This document shows, one piece after another, positions 1-11,425 of a stretch of DNA of 64,000 nucleotides (position 1 is its first letter; each line of letters opens with the position of its first letter). A program made the position numbers and the translations under genes. The DNA is taken from assembly GCF_015706575.1 (NCBI RefSeq), contig NW_024037074.1, forward strand, positions 30,183,334 through 30,247,333, given 5' to 3'. The stretch is from Patiria miniata. Its lineage: Eukaryota > Echinodermata > Asteroidea > Valvatida > Asterinidae. A model generated the notes under the pieces. It was not told where the DNA came from. It ran no database searches and worked only from the letters and a program-made list of their open reading frames with translations.

Positions 1-1783
1 TGCATTAAAGTCACAGCTACAGGTAGATGTCGAAATGTCACAGTGTCACCGCACATGTTATTTCCGTTTTCAGGCCATGCGGTTTGAAATCGAGCGTTGG
101 GGCCAAGAGTCATTTTCAACAGTTTTGCTCACTTCATAATGCAAAGGTCTTTAGTTGGCTCGAACTACTCGTTATGTCTCCATCTACACATTGTTTTGCT
201 TCGCATCCAAGATGAGTGTTTAATCGCGGTTCAAATATACTCTCACTTTTCCCTCTCAATTATATTGAGATCCATCATTCAATGGCCAATTTACAGATCT
301 GCTGCGCCGAAATATCGCCAAGACCAAATGACCTTTTCTCCCTCAAACATAAGCAAATATTGTCCTGAAAAGTAGGGATTTATCCTCATAAATGTTATGT
401 CTGCTTGTCGTGCTTTTAATTTCTCGGAAAAAAAGAAACCGGTCTTATAGCAAACATTTATTGGTTCATGAGCAAGTGCTCAGGACATGTATTCTTATAC
501 TGAAAATTTCATAGTGAAGTATGACGAAAATTACAAAATAAGCATTAAATTGTTTGACATAAGACGTAGTTGTTTGCTGAATAACACGGTTCGGTGTTGA
601 CGAGTCGAAATCGAATACTCCTGGACGAATATGTGTGCTCATTGTTTTAAGTTGCCTGAACTACAATTGAAATTGTGTGAACAAGGACAAAATTAAACAT
701 GGAAGTGCACTAAATCGATTTTGCTGGACGAATTTGAATATTAGAATTGATTCATTGGAAAGGAAACCGTTTGAATATAGCCGGGAAAACATATGTACCC
801 GTTCGTCAAATATGTGAAAGCTTCTCATCTTATGGGCAATAACAAAAAATCTAATTGAATTCAATTCTAAACGATCCTTTTTTGAAACTTAAAACGAGTC
901 TTTGTAATTTTGCTTGATAACTGATTATGAGTTGTACAAAACCCCGTCGGAAGGATATGATTTGATGCCTCAGATTACATGCGTTATCTTTGTGAATCAT
1001 TCAAGTCGACTTCCGTCCTTGTAATGTGTTGCCAGAGGCATAACTTTATATAGAAGGTCTTTTCTTTTTTCTCTCAATTTTTTTTTACCCTTCAAAGTTT
1101 TCAGGACAATCTGAATTGCTCTCCTATATTTAATAAGCACTCAACGGATGTACAGGAACGAAGACTTATGTCACTCCTTCAAAAGTGACATGTAATGTGA
1201 GTAGGAAATATCGTTAATCCACCACATACAATTTTTGATACAAATTTATCAAGAAAAATTCATTAAAAACCTTTTCTTAGTGACGCAGAGACTTGTCTAT
1301 GCAGGACGTAAAATTGTCTCTTTTTTCTTAAAACAATATTACAGATATTGAACAAATTAGGCCCACTCACCAAAATCCAAACTCCTTAATACCTCAGTCA
1401 ACGTGTTGTCTATTAATAATTATGTCTTGCTTTAAAAAATCTAAATGATGTAAATTATTGAAGTTGTTTTGTTATGTCCTGTAACTGTTGTCGAAATTGT
1501 GACAACAGATGTGACATTGAATTAGATGTTAGCGACCGTCATATGTTCTGTGCTAATATCCTGGAGATATTTGATTGGCTCATGAAATGTTTATTCGCCA
1601 TCTGTTTGATGTTTCTCATACTGCACATTAAGTATACCTCAAACATTAAATATCGGTATATTATTAATTTTTAAACACGAAACGTCAGCGATTTTTGAAC
1701 CGATTTTTGAAATTTACATTTTGGTTGTCGAATGGCGCGGCGTCGACTGCAGCCAAATTTCCAAGACAATCCCTGCAAGAAGT
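1..1783. other. Unassigned intergenic stretch
   Basis: AT-rich, no convincing coding frame and no repeat I can pair within the window. The frame at 1474-1674 is Cys/Ile-rich and short and I do not accept it as a gene. Confidence 0.6.
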
Positions 1784-1980
1784 GTGTTTAACAATTAAAC
1801 ACTTTTCTAAACACTTTCTTGCTATCAGTTTGTAAACATGTTTAAATACTAAACATGTTTAGAGTAAGGATGGATAGTGTTTAGCCAATAAACACTGATT
1901 TTTAGGAATTGGACACGTTGTGTTTAGCTTCTAAACACATTTACAAAGTGATAGCAAGATTGTGTTTAGTTTCTAAACAT
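1784..1980. repeat. Palindrome cluster, motif GTGTTTA-N5-TAAACAC
   Basis: Four 19-base palindromes share a 7+5+7 layout: 1784-1802, 1877-1895, 1920-1938 and 1962-1980. Between them are further TAAACA half-sites and the palindrome TAAACATGTTTA near 1850. An outer inverted pair of 19 bases (1818-1836 and 1940-1958, starting CTTGCTATCA) wraps the middle, so the whole can fold back. It is probably a small MITE-like foldback element. TAAACA is also the forkhead core. Confidence 0.75.
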
Positions 1981-1984
1981 AGAT

Positions 1985-3405
1985 TTTAGAGTGATCTCTT
2001 TAGCCCCACAATTTCCCCGGAGACACAGTTGGCGTATGTGTTTTTTACCAATAAGGTAATCTTATCGGGTTTCCAACCTGCGTGTTGTTAAGCCCTAAAA
2101 ACGGCAGACTGATGCCAGGGCGAATCTCACCAGGCAGCATAAAGGTGCATGGCTTATGTTTCTGTTGACCAAACTATTCTACCGATATCGAGGCATTTAA
2201 CTGTACACCTTTGCCACCTTTCAGGCCGGCTAAAGGCCTAGCCCTAACATTTCCACTATTGGAAGCGACTGAAGCCACCTTCCATAGACGCCTGTGCTAC
2301 CGCCGGTCGTAGCCAAGAATTTTGGATACCGTCCCATTTCGTCTGTACCCAATAGTGTGGATTGTAGTTGATTCGATCTTAGAGTTGATTTCACTTCATC
2401 TTCCCTTCTTATTTCTCTTATACATGTAATAGTTTGTGATAATTTGTAAAATGTAATTTTACACTACCGAAAAGCATTTACTATATATAGTCAATCCCAC
2501 TAAGATGAGAACAAGCAGTAAAAAAAATATGACAAAACGTATACACAGCCAACGAATACCAAAACCAAACTGTGGGAAATACTGGCTCCTTTTAAAGGTA
2601 AGTTTCCCTTTCGCTTCGCATTCTTACTTAACAGATATCACAAACTACTTCACACATGTGGCTCTGTGTGTGAGATCTTACTCCACAAAAACACCATTGG
2701 TGTGATTGTAAATGTCGGATATTTTTCCATCGGAAATTTGAAAGCCAAATAGACACAGTCCGATCGATGGGGCATCGACGCGCTTTCGACGGTCACGAAC
2801 TCTCGAGCAAACACCTTACACATGTGTACGGACCCACCTCCATGCAAATACCTATCATCAATAACTACTCCATAAAATGAAGGGGAGAAAAAGAAATACA
2901 TTGCGCTGTCCATTAAAGTTGGCCGTTCAATTCTCGTTTGTGTAAAGCAAATATGAACAAGTTGAAGTTGGGGAATCGTAAAATTCAGCTGGGGGGGTGT
3001 CATTACAAAATGTTTGACCGTTTATATCAACGTGTGCAATGCGCAAATTAAGCTCTAGCCAAAATGGTGTTGACATTGTTTTGCAACCCGTGTGACGTCA
3101 AAGGAAAGCGAGTCGTTTATTTGCCCGTACAATGTAAATACAAAATCAGCATTTGACATTTTATTGGTTTATTTATAGAAGTGTGAACAAAAAAATCGAA
3201 GGAATAAAATGATAAGAGAAATTTAAAACAACTTGCAAAAAAATATGTATTCAAGTTACCAATAAGCGATGAAGCCGAAATAGGTGTTTTAAACTGGACG
3301 CATGAAAGTAAGTTGAACATATATGCTCATATTTTCACTGATCGTAAAATCACTGAACAGATTTTGATTTACAGTCACCCAATCATCCAGTATCCATAAC
3401 CTTAC
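1985..3405. other. Unassigned intergenic stretch
   Basis: The 2040-2350 part is more GC-rich and complex (CAGGCCGGCTAAAGGCCTAG) and may be an old repeat. I see no gene. Confidence 0.5.
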
Positions 3406-4376
3406 TCTAAAAAGAATGTACATCAGTGGCTTTTGCTGTAAGTTTCAGAAATGAACTATTTGAGGGGTAAGTATAATAGAACAAAATGTTACACTGACAT
3501 GTTTGAGGCTTTGTGTTCGAAATGCTGGAAAACCAAGAAAAACAAAAAATGCTCAAGTAGTCTGGTTCCCTGACTCCACTAAAGATGAAATGGATCAATT
3601 CATAGATGTCAGAAAATGTTAAGGTAAGGGAACCAGTCTAGCTGGCCTGCACCCGTTCATGAACATGTAACCAATAGCAAACAACATTTGGACTGACAAA
3701 AACAGTGGTAAATTCGGAGCAGTATAGTTGAAAAATAGTTAGGTTTTTCCAACGGTGGTCGGCCGACCACCGTTAGAAATTTGTACAAAAGTACCACTTT
3801 TCTTGAAAATGACTTCACACAAGGTGCCATAATTTTACAGGATGCTTAAGACCAGGCCCGGATTACCCAATAGGCACAGTAGGCACTGTGCCTAGGGCCT
3901 ACGAAAATTTAGGGGGCCTACGAAAACTTGGGGGGGGGGAGCCTAGCGCAGTGTGCCATGAAACACATAGGCCTACCCACCCACACACCCAAGCGCAGAG
4001 AAAAGTTTTACAAATGTTTTAGGGTCTCTCTCAGAATTTTCGAGTTCACCAACTGACGCTGTATATATACAGCATTTATGCATAGGCTCTACGTATAAAA
4101 TGTACGTGTAAAGTCTGTCGTTCTGAAGCACGGTGTTAACCATGGGCGTCGATCGGTGGGGAACGAGGGGACATGTCGTTCCCCAACGATTTTCATCCCT
4201 TAATACAAAAAAATGTAGCCTACATTTGATTCTATAGCTCAGAACAGCTGATTTAATGACTCCAAACTCGAAAAAGATGTTAAATGATGAACTTGTGCTA
4301 AAACTTTGGCAGTCGTCAGAAATTGCCTCAGATCGCACCACAGAGCGCCTAGAATCAAATTTTTTTTCAGGGGCCT

Positions 4377-4911
4377 TTAAATGGGCACTAGGTCCTGAAG
4401 TCCTCGAAAATCCCATGTTTTGGATCGTTTACTTATCCTATTTCAAACATCTTTCAAAGGAAAGCAACCTAATGATTTACCGTTCCCGAGAAAAGACAAA
4501 ACTTAACCTCGTTTGTTTACATTGAACTCAACGGAGTACTAATACGCTTTTCCTGTCGTTTTCACTTTCAGTCAATGTACGTACGATATTTATATGCACA
4601 GCACCGTGCTCACGAACAGCGCGCGGTGACCAATCACCAACGCACAAAATGTGGTTTCTTATACGTCCGCAAAACGGATGAAATCACAACCAGCATCAAA
4701 ACAGCTCGAATTTTTGGGGTCGGAAAAGTGGACCCCGAAATTCGGTCATGCACGCATAACACAGGAATGACACAAAAACGCCCAGTTATGAAAGAAATGT
4801 TGTGTGGATGTTTATATCCTACTTTTAAATGTTCTTTCAGATTAACACCATTTCGTTCAAAGCGCATTTTTTATCCCAATTGGCCTGTTCTAGGACCCAG
4901 TGTACCTATAA
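4377..4911 (+). mobile_element. TTAA-ended TIR element, copy 1 (decayed)
   Basis: Aligns over its length with the best copy at 34593-35187. It starts TTAAATGGGCAC and ends GTGTACCTATAA. Shared internal landmarks include the GTTTACTTATCC stretch, the CGTCCGCA block and CCCAATTGG near the right end. Non-coding; nested inside the hAT-like element. Confidence 0.75.
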
Positions 4912-5250
4912 GCAGGCCCCGAACCCCACGCCGTTTAGGCTTCGCACTCGCATATAATTAGTACTGATGTATGTACCACCCCACTTTTGAGAAGCTTTTC
5001 GAATGTCATCCCCCTCCCCCCCCCCCCCACACACACACACATACTTGTTTCACATGACTAGTGTGGACTTTCAATTGCTTTCGTGTAGTTAAGAAAAACC
5101 AGTGAAAAAACTCATTTTTCTCAAACTGTGAAAACTCTTTCAACCCAATTTTTTTTCTATGATTCCCTTTAGTGTTTCTCTTCATTCTGCTACAGATAAA
5201 CCTAACCCAAAAATGCCTCTAAACCTGTTTTCCAGAAATGGGGAAACACT

Positions 5251-5326
5251 GTGTGGACGTGGGCAAGTCCACACAACGTCGGTGCTACCTACATTATGTG
5301 GACGTCTTTTGTTCGGAAGTCCACAC
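5251..5326. repeat. Short palindromes, motif GTGTGGAC/GTCCACAC
   Basis: A perfect 8-base-arm hairpin lies at 5251-5274. A second, looser pair occupies 5296-5326, and a lone AGTGTGGACTT sits near 5060. The same motif occurs in both orientations, as in the other motif clusters of the window. Confidence 0.6.
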
Positions 5327-5527
5327 TGCGTATGTAAGACAAGCTCACACTCGCCGGCACAGATTTACGCCACTGGCAGTCATTGCACTCGCGTGTTCAC
5401 GATTCTAATCGTGCCACCGGCTGACGTCAATGTGACATTGTATTATAATGGCATCATTCCCTAGACTTAGCGTTAGTACAAGAAAAGATGAATTTCCCCA
5501 AGCTAGCTGAGGGAACTGAATTAGAAT

Positions 5528-6125
5528 CAGACAAACAAAATTCCCTCGTAAATATTTATAAATTGGTCAGTAGTTTGATATAAATATATAATGAGGTAGG
5601 GGAAACTTGCTAGAGTTTCACTCAATCAGCGCGATCCGCCGCCGAAGCAGCGCGACGCGAAACAATAAGATAGAATAAAGACGAGCTTGGTAAGGTTAAT
5701 TGCTCGTAGTGACTCTGAATAGTCAACTGCTCGGTACATAAGAATGATAAGAAAAGAGTTACGTAACAGCATTCATGACTTTAATGTATATCGCGATGCT
5801 GATGCATCTTTCGTGCAGCTATGACAAAGTCAGACAAACAAACTTCCCTCGTAAATATTTGTAAACGGGTCAGTAGTTTGATATAAATATAATGAGGTAA
5901 GGGAAACTTGCTAGAATTTCTCTCAATCAGCGCGACATGTCAGTGCCGGCCGAAAGACGCGCAATGCGAAACAATTGATGAGAATAAGGACGAGCTTGGT
6001 AAGGTTAATTGCTCGTAGTGACTCTGAATAGCCATCTGCTCGGTACATAAGAATGATTGTAGAAAAGAGTTACGTAACAGCATTCATGTGTATAGCGCGA
6101 TGCTGATGCATCTTTCGTGCAGCTA
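5528..6125 (+). repeat. Two-unit tandem duplication, about 300 bp per unit
   Basis: Unit 1 (about 5528-5827) and unit 2 (about 5828-6125) match closely, from CAGACAAACAAA through GCTCGTAGTGACTCTGAATA to GCATCTTTCGTGCAGCTATG. Small indels separate them. Lies inside the hAT-like element; no coding frame. Confidence 0.85.
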
Positions 6126-6200
6126 TGAAACACAAAGTAACTCTCCCACGGCGGAAATAAAGATTAGGTTTTAAACGCAAAGAGCAAAAGCAATTACTAA

Positions 6201-6273
6201 AACAGCCTAGTTGTTAAGCTGTCTGACAGCGGACCCCGGGGTTAGGGGTTCGAACCCGCTTGGTGTCATTTTT
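6201..6273 (+). repeat. tRNA-like SINE head, degenerate
   Basis: A perfect Pol III box B, GGTTCGAACCC, lies at 6247-6257 with a box A-like TAGTTGTTAAGC upstream and a TTTTTT terminator at 6268-6273. I cannot form an acceptor stem, so this is a tRNA-derived repeat rather than a working tRNA. Confidence 0.5.
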
Positions 6274-6344
6274 TGGTTTTCGATGCCCGCGGTTCTGTCA
6301 TTTAAGAGTATTAATTTCCCGTAGTCATTTACCAACAGCAGTTA

Positions 6345-6640
6345 GCTCGGTCGGTCGGTAAGCTGACTCACAAGTTGGGACTGTCTGCGAAGTCCAGGTT
6401 GGCGTCTGCGTATAGGTACGGGGTTCTTTTGCTGACTCGGCAGCAAGGCTTAGGGTGCCACCTCGTTTCCTCCCTTTATGGTGCCTGACTTTCGAGTTAC
6501 ATGGATGGACAGGGAAGGAGGTGTGGTGGGCCGGGTACCGAGACCCAGAAGAGTTCTATATGGAAGTCGGTAAGGGGCTCATTGAGTTAGGGTCATAAGT
6601 CCGACTCCTGAAGACTTGGTCATCGCCACATAACTTTTTG
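6345..6640 (+). repeat. SINE-like sequence with box A-like start
   Basis: Opens with AGTTAGCTCGGTCGGT, close to a tRNA D-arm/box A, followed by about 270 bases of higher-GC sequence unlike its flanks. Box B is not intact. Probably a decayed tRNA-derived SINE. Confidence 0.4.
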
Positions 6641-6868
6641 TTTTTTCTTTCTTTTCTATCTGAGGACAATAATTGCAAGAATGATTAATTTGTTATATTG
6701 AAAGCTTGCAATTGTGCTGTAATCGTTAAAAATTTACTTTTAAAATTTCTCGAAAATACAAAATTCAATGCAGCTATAATGTTTTTATTTCATTGTCGCA
6801 AAACTGCATGTACATGCTCAGTACCTTTGCGCATACCTTGTTCACGCCTGTTCCCTAATCCCAGACTG

Positions 6869-6887
6869 CGGGGGGGGGGGGGGGGGG
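6869..6887 (+). repeat. Poly-G run
   Basis: A run of about 18-19 G, prone to slippage, so its length in the assembly is uncertain. Confidence 0.9.
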
Positions 6888-7376
6888 TCTTTAAATCCCA
6901 CGTTTTGTGCTCTGTGGCGCAAATATCAAAATTATAGCTTGACTCTCTATCGAAATATGCCCTCGTTATTTTGAGTAGTCACTAATAAGAATCAGCTCAA
7001 TTCGTAAACGCCTGCGAGCGAGCACGTGCTTGTGTTTTGCACAGCTGTAGCTGTCAACCCCCGTATATGAAGCGACTTGGCGCGGCAGCTTGTGCCGACA
7101 TTACAGAATGTACAATCTCTTGACATGGGTTGCAGAACCTGATTTTAGTTTTGAGCAGCGGTGTTTATTATTTACATTCTCCACTTTGTTCTCATTCCCT
7201 CTTCCTTTCCCCTTCCTACTCCATTCTTCGGAACACTGGTGCCTAGGGCCTACGAAACACTTAATCCGGGCCTGCTTAAGACTGTCATTTACCACCATCC
7301 TAGTAACTTAAGGTATTTCGTAAAAAATGTGTAGTTCTGTTTTTCGATGTTTGCAAATGCTGTATATTCCATTTAA

Positions 7377-8980
7377 CTGGACGAGATAATGAAGACGAAG
7401 CTAAACCAGGTCAACTTCGCATCACTTGATACCAAATAAACAAGTAATGTTGTGTGTGGGTGGATTTGTATGTCTGTTCTCTTCTTGTTCTCTAATTAAA
7501 GTCAAACAGTAATATACATCACCACCTGCCAATTTCGCCATTTACTACACTCTTTAACCTGGGACGAGTTGTGTCGTCTTCTTTTCACCAAATTACAACT
7601 GTAATTATACTCTGTAAAGTGTGCGTTCTATTTCACTGAACTGCAAAGTAACTCCATTTCTGCTAAACGAATTTAGATTAAAGAGAATGGCTTAGCCATT
7701 CTCAGGAAAATCATGTAAGTCAAATAGCCTGAAAAGGCCGCACATGTCGACCACTTCACACGAATGCAGTGGAGTCGTGTTTACCCGCAATTCGTCAAAA
7801 TGGCACATCCATTATTCCACTGAACTACATTCATGCGCTTAAAAGCGCTGTTAAGACGACAAATTGCGGGTCAAGTGGTCCAATATTCCATTTCCACCCA
7901 CGATTCTACGTGGGTTAGTACGAGCACGAGATTTCGCCGGATCAGAACGGGGTAAACACGCCGTAAACACGGCGAGGCACCCATCGCTGTCGCTTCGCAA
8001 AAAAAAATCACCGGCCTTTGGAATCGCATTTCAAATTAACAAAGCGCGTCGGACAGTTATTAAATTCCAAGCATTTTGTGTAAACGCAAGGCTTCAAGTT
8101 GCTCTCATCGATCATCCCATATTCAGTTCAGGAAGCAAAGACAGTTTGTAAATTAACACGATTTCTCATATTTCAAATTGTGTTTTTCTCTCTTGTTTTG
8201 TGCTATACTTTGTCCTTGTTTTATTGGGAAAAAAGGAGAGAATATTTCTTAGATTCAGTGCGGAAAGGCCTTTACAACGGTCAGATATTGACCTTGAAAA
8301 GGTAAATTATTTCAGATCAAAACAACTTCTAGACTAATATATTTTACTAATCTTATTTGTCCAACGATATGCTTAGATTTTGCAATTTTCTTTTGCTCTT
8401 TAGTTTGTTATTTAAAGCACTTTGTTTTGTTAATTAGAACCTTGCGCCGAATTTTCCAACAAAGACCTGTTCAACTGAGACAACAATTTCATCAGACATA
8501 ATTCATTTGTATGCAGAATTAGCATAAGGCAATAATGCCTACTTCTTTAGAACATCAACCAAGATGTGCAGACTTCTAAAAAACAATGACCTATACTAAC
8601 GTTTAGAGTGTACCATGAAAAGAAAAGAAAAACAAACTTTACATTTGATGGACGGTGCATTTGTATCTACCCTTTCACCCAACAGGGCAGTAAAAGTGAC
8701 TATCACTAATAGTGTTAAGGTCCACTTTATTTTAAAGATATGTGGGTACTAATTATACGCGTGACTTATTGGTGTTATTAATTTATTCGCTTTTAGATTG
8801 GACATCAAACCAAAACTAATCCGTCTCAATTATTTGTGATCACTACTAAAAATCTGAGTTTCCAACTCGAATCAAGCAGGCGGAACGTGGTTTGTTATGT
8901 GCGCATGCGTATATTCATCATGCATAATGATCAGCAGTACGTACGCGTCAGATTGGCTGAAAGGATTCAGAAGTTGTGAC
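7377..8980. other. Unassigned intergenic stretch
   Basis: Apart from the inverted pair at 7780-7874 and a perfect GAATGGCTTAGCCATTC palindrome near 7685, nothing assignable. The frame at 7864-8151 is open for 95 codons but lacks any recognisable feature. Confidence 0.5.
7780..7874. repeat. Small inverted repeat
   Basis: TTTACCCGCAATTCGTC at 7780-7796 pairs imperfectly with the complement at 7855-7874, with a 58-base spacer. Possibly a tiny MITE remnant. Confidence 0.5.
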
Positions 8981-9350
8981 AATAATAATAATAATCGGCA
9001 TTTAAGAACGCTCTTATTAGTAAACTAAATCACAGCGCTTACAGTATTATTATTGCCCCTGATCATTGCGCCATTTAAACATTCCAAATACCATCTCAGC
9101 TCCCTGGGGAGTATACAGCTCGATGCTGCCTGTTAGGCGCAAGCAAGCTTATTCAATCCCAATAACCATCTCTGCCCTCACAGGTACCCATTTACTCATG
9201 GGTGGAGAGAAGCAATGAGTGACAAAGTGCCTTGCTCAAGGGCACACGCACCATGACCCCGGCTGTACTCGAACCCACAACCCGCAGCTTAACCCACAGA
9301 CCACGAATCAAGTGCCCTTAACAAGCGCCCCTAGGCCACATCACTCCATT
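8981..9350 (-). mobile_element. tRNA-derived SINE with conserved central domain, near full length
   Basis: Read on the minus strand it has a box A-like GTGGCCTAGGGG, a box B GGTTCGAGTAC (9266-9276), then TGCCCTTGAGCAAGGCACTT, a segment with ATGGGTACCTG, the block CTCCCCAGGGAGCTGAGATG, GTAAGCGCTGTG, and a 3' (ATT)n tail at 8981-8995. This layout matches a SINE type I know from invertebrate genomes; I cannot name the family. No clear target duplication. Confidence 0.8.
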
Positions 9351-9389
9351 ACTTCTTAAAGTGAGGTTTCGTGCCCAGACATCCTCGTA

Positions 9390-10100
9390 CTGTGACCAGA
9401 AAAAATGCAACCCAGAAACATCTACCTTTTTTTCAAAAACGTGAAGTGTGATTTTTTAGGTTTTGGGTATCAGATTAAAGCTTGGAGCTTTTTCTTTCAA
9501 ATACTGAAAAAAAACATGAAAATAGCACATTGGGTTGTTGAGAAAATGTCAATTATAAGAAAGGATTTTTCATCCGTTCCAAAAGTGCTTCAAGCAGTGA
9601 AACATGTAAGCCCACTGTGCAGTTGTCTTTCACTTGTGCAATTTCTTTCATATTTTGACATATTTATGATGCTGAAAAGGGTTAAAAATAAGACTAATAG
9701 GATAAGGTACTTGTTCAGATGGAAAACAAAAGGTATTCCCATCAAATCAATTTGTTTCACTTACGTGCGGTGTTGTTTGTAAGGATTAGGACACAATGCG
9801 CTACATGCATTTCATGCACACAGTGCAAATCCCTTAACCGTGGTAATGCCATTGGAACGGCAGAAACCCAATGTGCTGTTTTCATGATTTTTTTTCCAGT
9901 ATTTGAAAGAAGAAGCTCTCAGCTTCAATCTGATATGCAAAATATAAAAATTCACAGATCACGTTTTTAGTGTGTGTGTGTGTGGGGGGGGGGGGGTGTT
10001 TTTGTTTTTGTTTGTTTGTTTGTTTGTTTGTTTGTTTGTTTGTTTGTTTGTTTGTCTGGTTTTTTTTTTTTTTTTTTTGGGGGGGGGGGGGGTTCACCCT
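9390..10100 (+). mobile_element. Foldback element, copy A
   Basis: The left arm (about 9405-9545) and right arm (about 9868-9970) are inverted copies of each other; shared blocks include TTTCAAATACTG and AGCACATTGGGTTG. The middle is unique. The whole is the reverse complement of copy B at 17600-18200. The right end has been expanded by GT, GTTT, poly-T and poly-G runs. Confidence 0.8.
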
Positions 10101-10162
10101 GTATATAGGAGTGAGGTTTGCTTCTTCTTCTTTTTATTTTTTTTTTTTTTTTGGGGGGGGGT
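10007..10162 (+). repeat. (GTTT)n, poly-T and poly-G low-complexity tract
   Basis: About eleven GTTT units are followed by T and G homopolymers. A segment ending GGGGGTTCACCCTGT, then TATAGGAG, occurs twice (about 10080-10112 and 10152-10182), suggesting a local duplication. Confidence 0.9.
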
Positions 10163-10189
10163 TCACCCTGTTTATAGGAGTAGATGTGT

Positions 10190-11039
10190 AACTAAGGATT
10201 TCTTTATATTAAGTGGTTTCAGAAGCATGTCCACTTTTGTCCAGGATGCTACTGGTCATATTATCTTAAGCAGACCACACTTCTGCAGTGCACTTACTTG
10301 TTTTTCGCAACATTTTATATGACTCTAGTTTCATTTATAACGTGTCGCCTGTGCAACAGTTTCTGCTATACCTAACAACAAAAAGTGCACCTCGGGTGTC
10401 AAACTATCTCCATCCCTGGATCAGAATTTCGCCCTTAAAACTACTTAGCTGCCATGCAAGCTAATTCGCACTGAAGTAGGTATGACTATAGCCGCAGAGC
10501 GCGTGACCATGTATACAGATGAGTGTTCGTAGTTGATGCAGCGAACACGACAAACATTTGCACGGGAGGCACTGAAAAGGCTCGGTACGTGCCTGTTTGA
10601 TTCGGGCGGTACTGTATCCAACCCCCTAAAAGCCAGCCAATATTTCCTGAGAAATCTCAGACTCAGATTGCCACAGGCTGAACAACACTTGTCCATTTCC
10701 TTTCCCATGAAAAAAAAACACCCTCTTGTTTATATCTTGATTGTGTATTTCAATCACGGACTCATGCAATGGTCTAAATGAGATTTATTAATAAGAGACA
10801 TGTGGGGGTAACGGTGTAGCGTGCCGTGGGCTGTGACTAGCGCGTGACAATTTTAACCGGACGGGGCCGGCACCAATTTCACGCCGTTAAAAAAAAAGTG
10901 TAGCTCACTCTGTCAGTGACGGTGATTGATAACAACCGAGCTGCTGCCATCTTAGGAATTGTCTGGTCTGGGACAAAATCATGCGCCCACGTTTCTCGAT
11001 AAGCCTGAAATAATTTCAGGTCAAATTTTTATTATAGCT
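10190..11039. other. Unassigned intergenic stretch
   Basis: No gene or pairable repeat; overlapping short frames on both strands at 10445-10781 have no recognisable product. Confidence 0.5.
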
Positions 11040-11425
11040 CCTTCTCTCTAACAATCATTGCTCTTCCAATTATTCATTCACTTTGTACTTTCACATCATG
11101 TCAGCTTTCGTCGTGTCACATTTGTCTTGTCTGTTTTGTCCGTGTCTTGTTATAGTTTTGTTTGTCGGTTGTTATTGTTGTCTGAAAGGGCTGTTTCTTA
11201 CAAGCCTCGGCTTACTCTAACAGCCCCGTACTGCTATTTTCTCCTGTACATAAACCAAAGTTAGTTTATCATTATTTTGTTCATAACGCATTTTACTTTA
11301 TTACATTTTTTGCGACATATATTTACCAAATTTGTTATCTTGCTGTGTACCAGATAGTTTTTATTTATTGATGTTTTTCGCTAAAGTAGTATGAAATAAA
11401 TGTTTTCTTGAATTGAATTGAAAGT
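11040..11425 (+). mobile_element. 3' end of a non-LTR retrotransposon (LINE)
   Basis: The tail of the segment is (TTGAA)n after an AATAAA. About 180 bases upstream is a nested hairpin: GGGCTGTT (11188-11195) pairs with AACAGCCC (11219-11226), enclosing AAGCCTCGGCTT. A stem-loop in a 3' UTR ending in a short tandem tail is a LINE hallmark. No reverse-transcriptase frame remains upstream. Confidence 0.55.

Larger units (their letters stand above)
3853..7274. mobile_element. hAT-like DNA transposon, 3.4 kb, non-autonomous
   Basis: The ends are a perfect 13-base inverted repeat, CAGGCCCGGATTA and its complement. They are flanked by an identical 8-base target duplication CTTAAGAC at 3845-3852 and 7275-7282. 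An 8-bp duplication and CAG-starting ends are the hAT signature. A subterminal motif GTGCCTAGGGCCTACG occurs near both ends. I see no transposase. The interior has collected a TTAA-ended element (4377-4911), short palindromes, a tandem duplication, SINE-like pieces and a poly-G run. Confidence 0.9.
3406..7376 (-). mobile_element. TTTAAAGGG-type palindromic MITE, split by a hAT-like insertion
   Basis: The two flanks of the hAT-like element (3406-3852 and 7283-7376) together form a reverse-orientation copy of the element at 61392-61922, with clear base-by-base similarity through the insertion point. The left end reads TCTAAAAAG and the right end CCATTTAA, both decayed from TTTAAAGGG. A 24-base perfect palindrome at 3751-3774 is its core. 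No coding capacity. Confidence 0.85.

Noticed and set aside
1474..1674. Small Cys-rich membrane peptide gene
   Set aside because: Starts with CNCCRNC-like residues and ends with a hydrophobic stretch, but there is no signal peptide order, splice context or duplicate; short AT-rich frames like this are expected by chance.
3973..4525. hAT transposase fragment inside the 3.4-kb element
   Set aside because: The overlapping frames show no BED zinc finger, no RNase H-like motif and no dimerisation domain; I see no sign of transposase.
6201..6273. A functional tRNA gene
   Set aside because: Box B is perfect but no acceptor stem forms and the T-stem has a mismatch; better explained as a SINE head.
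9882..10322. Overlapping open frames of Cys/Val/Phe or Lys/Thr/Gln repeats
   Set aside because: Produced by the GTTT, T and G runs; not genes.
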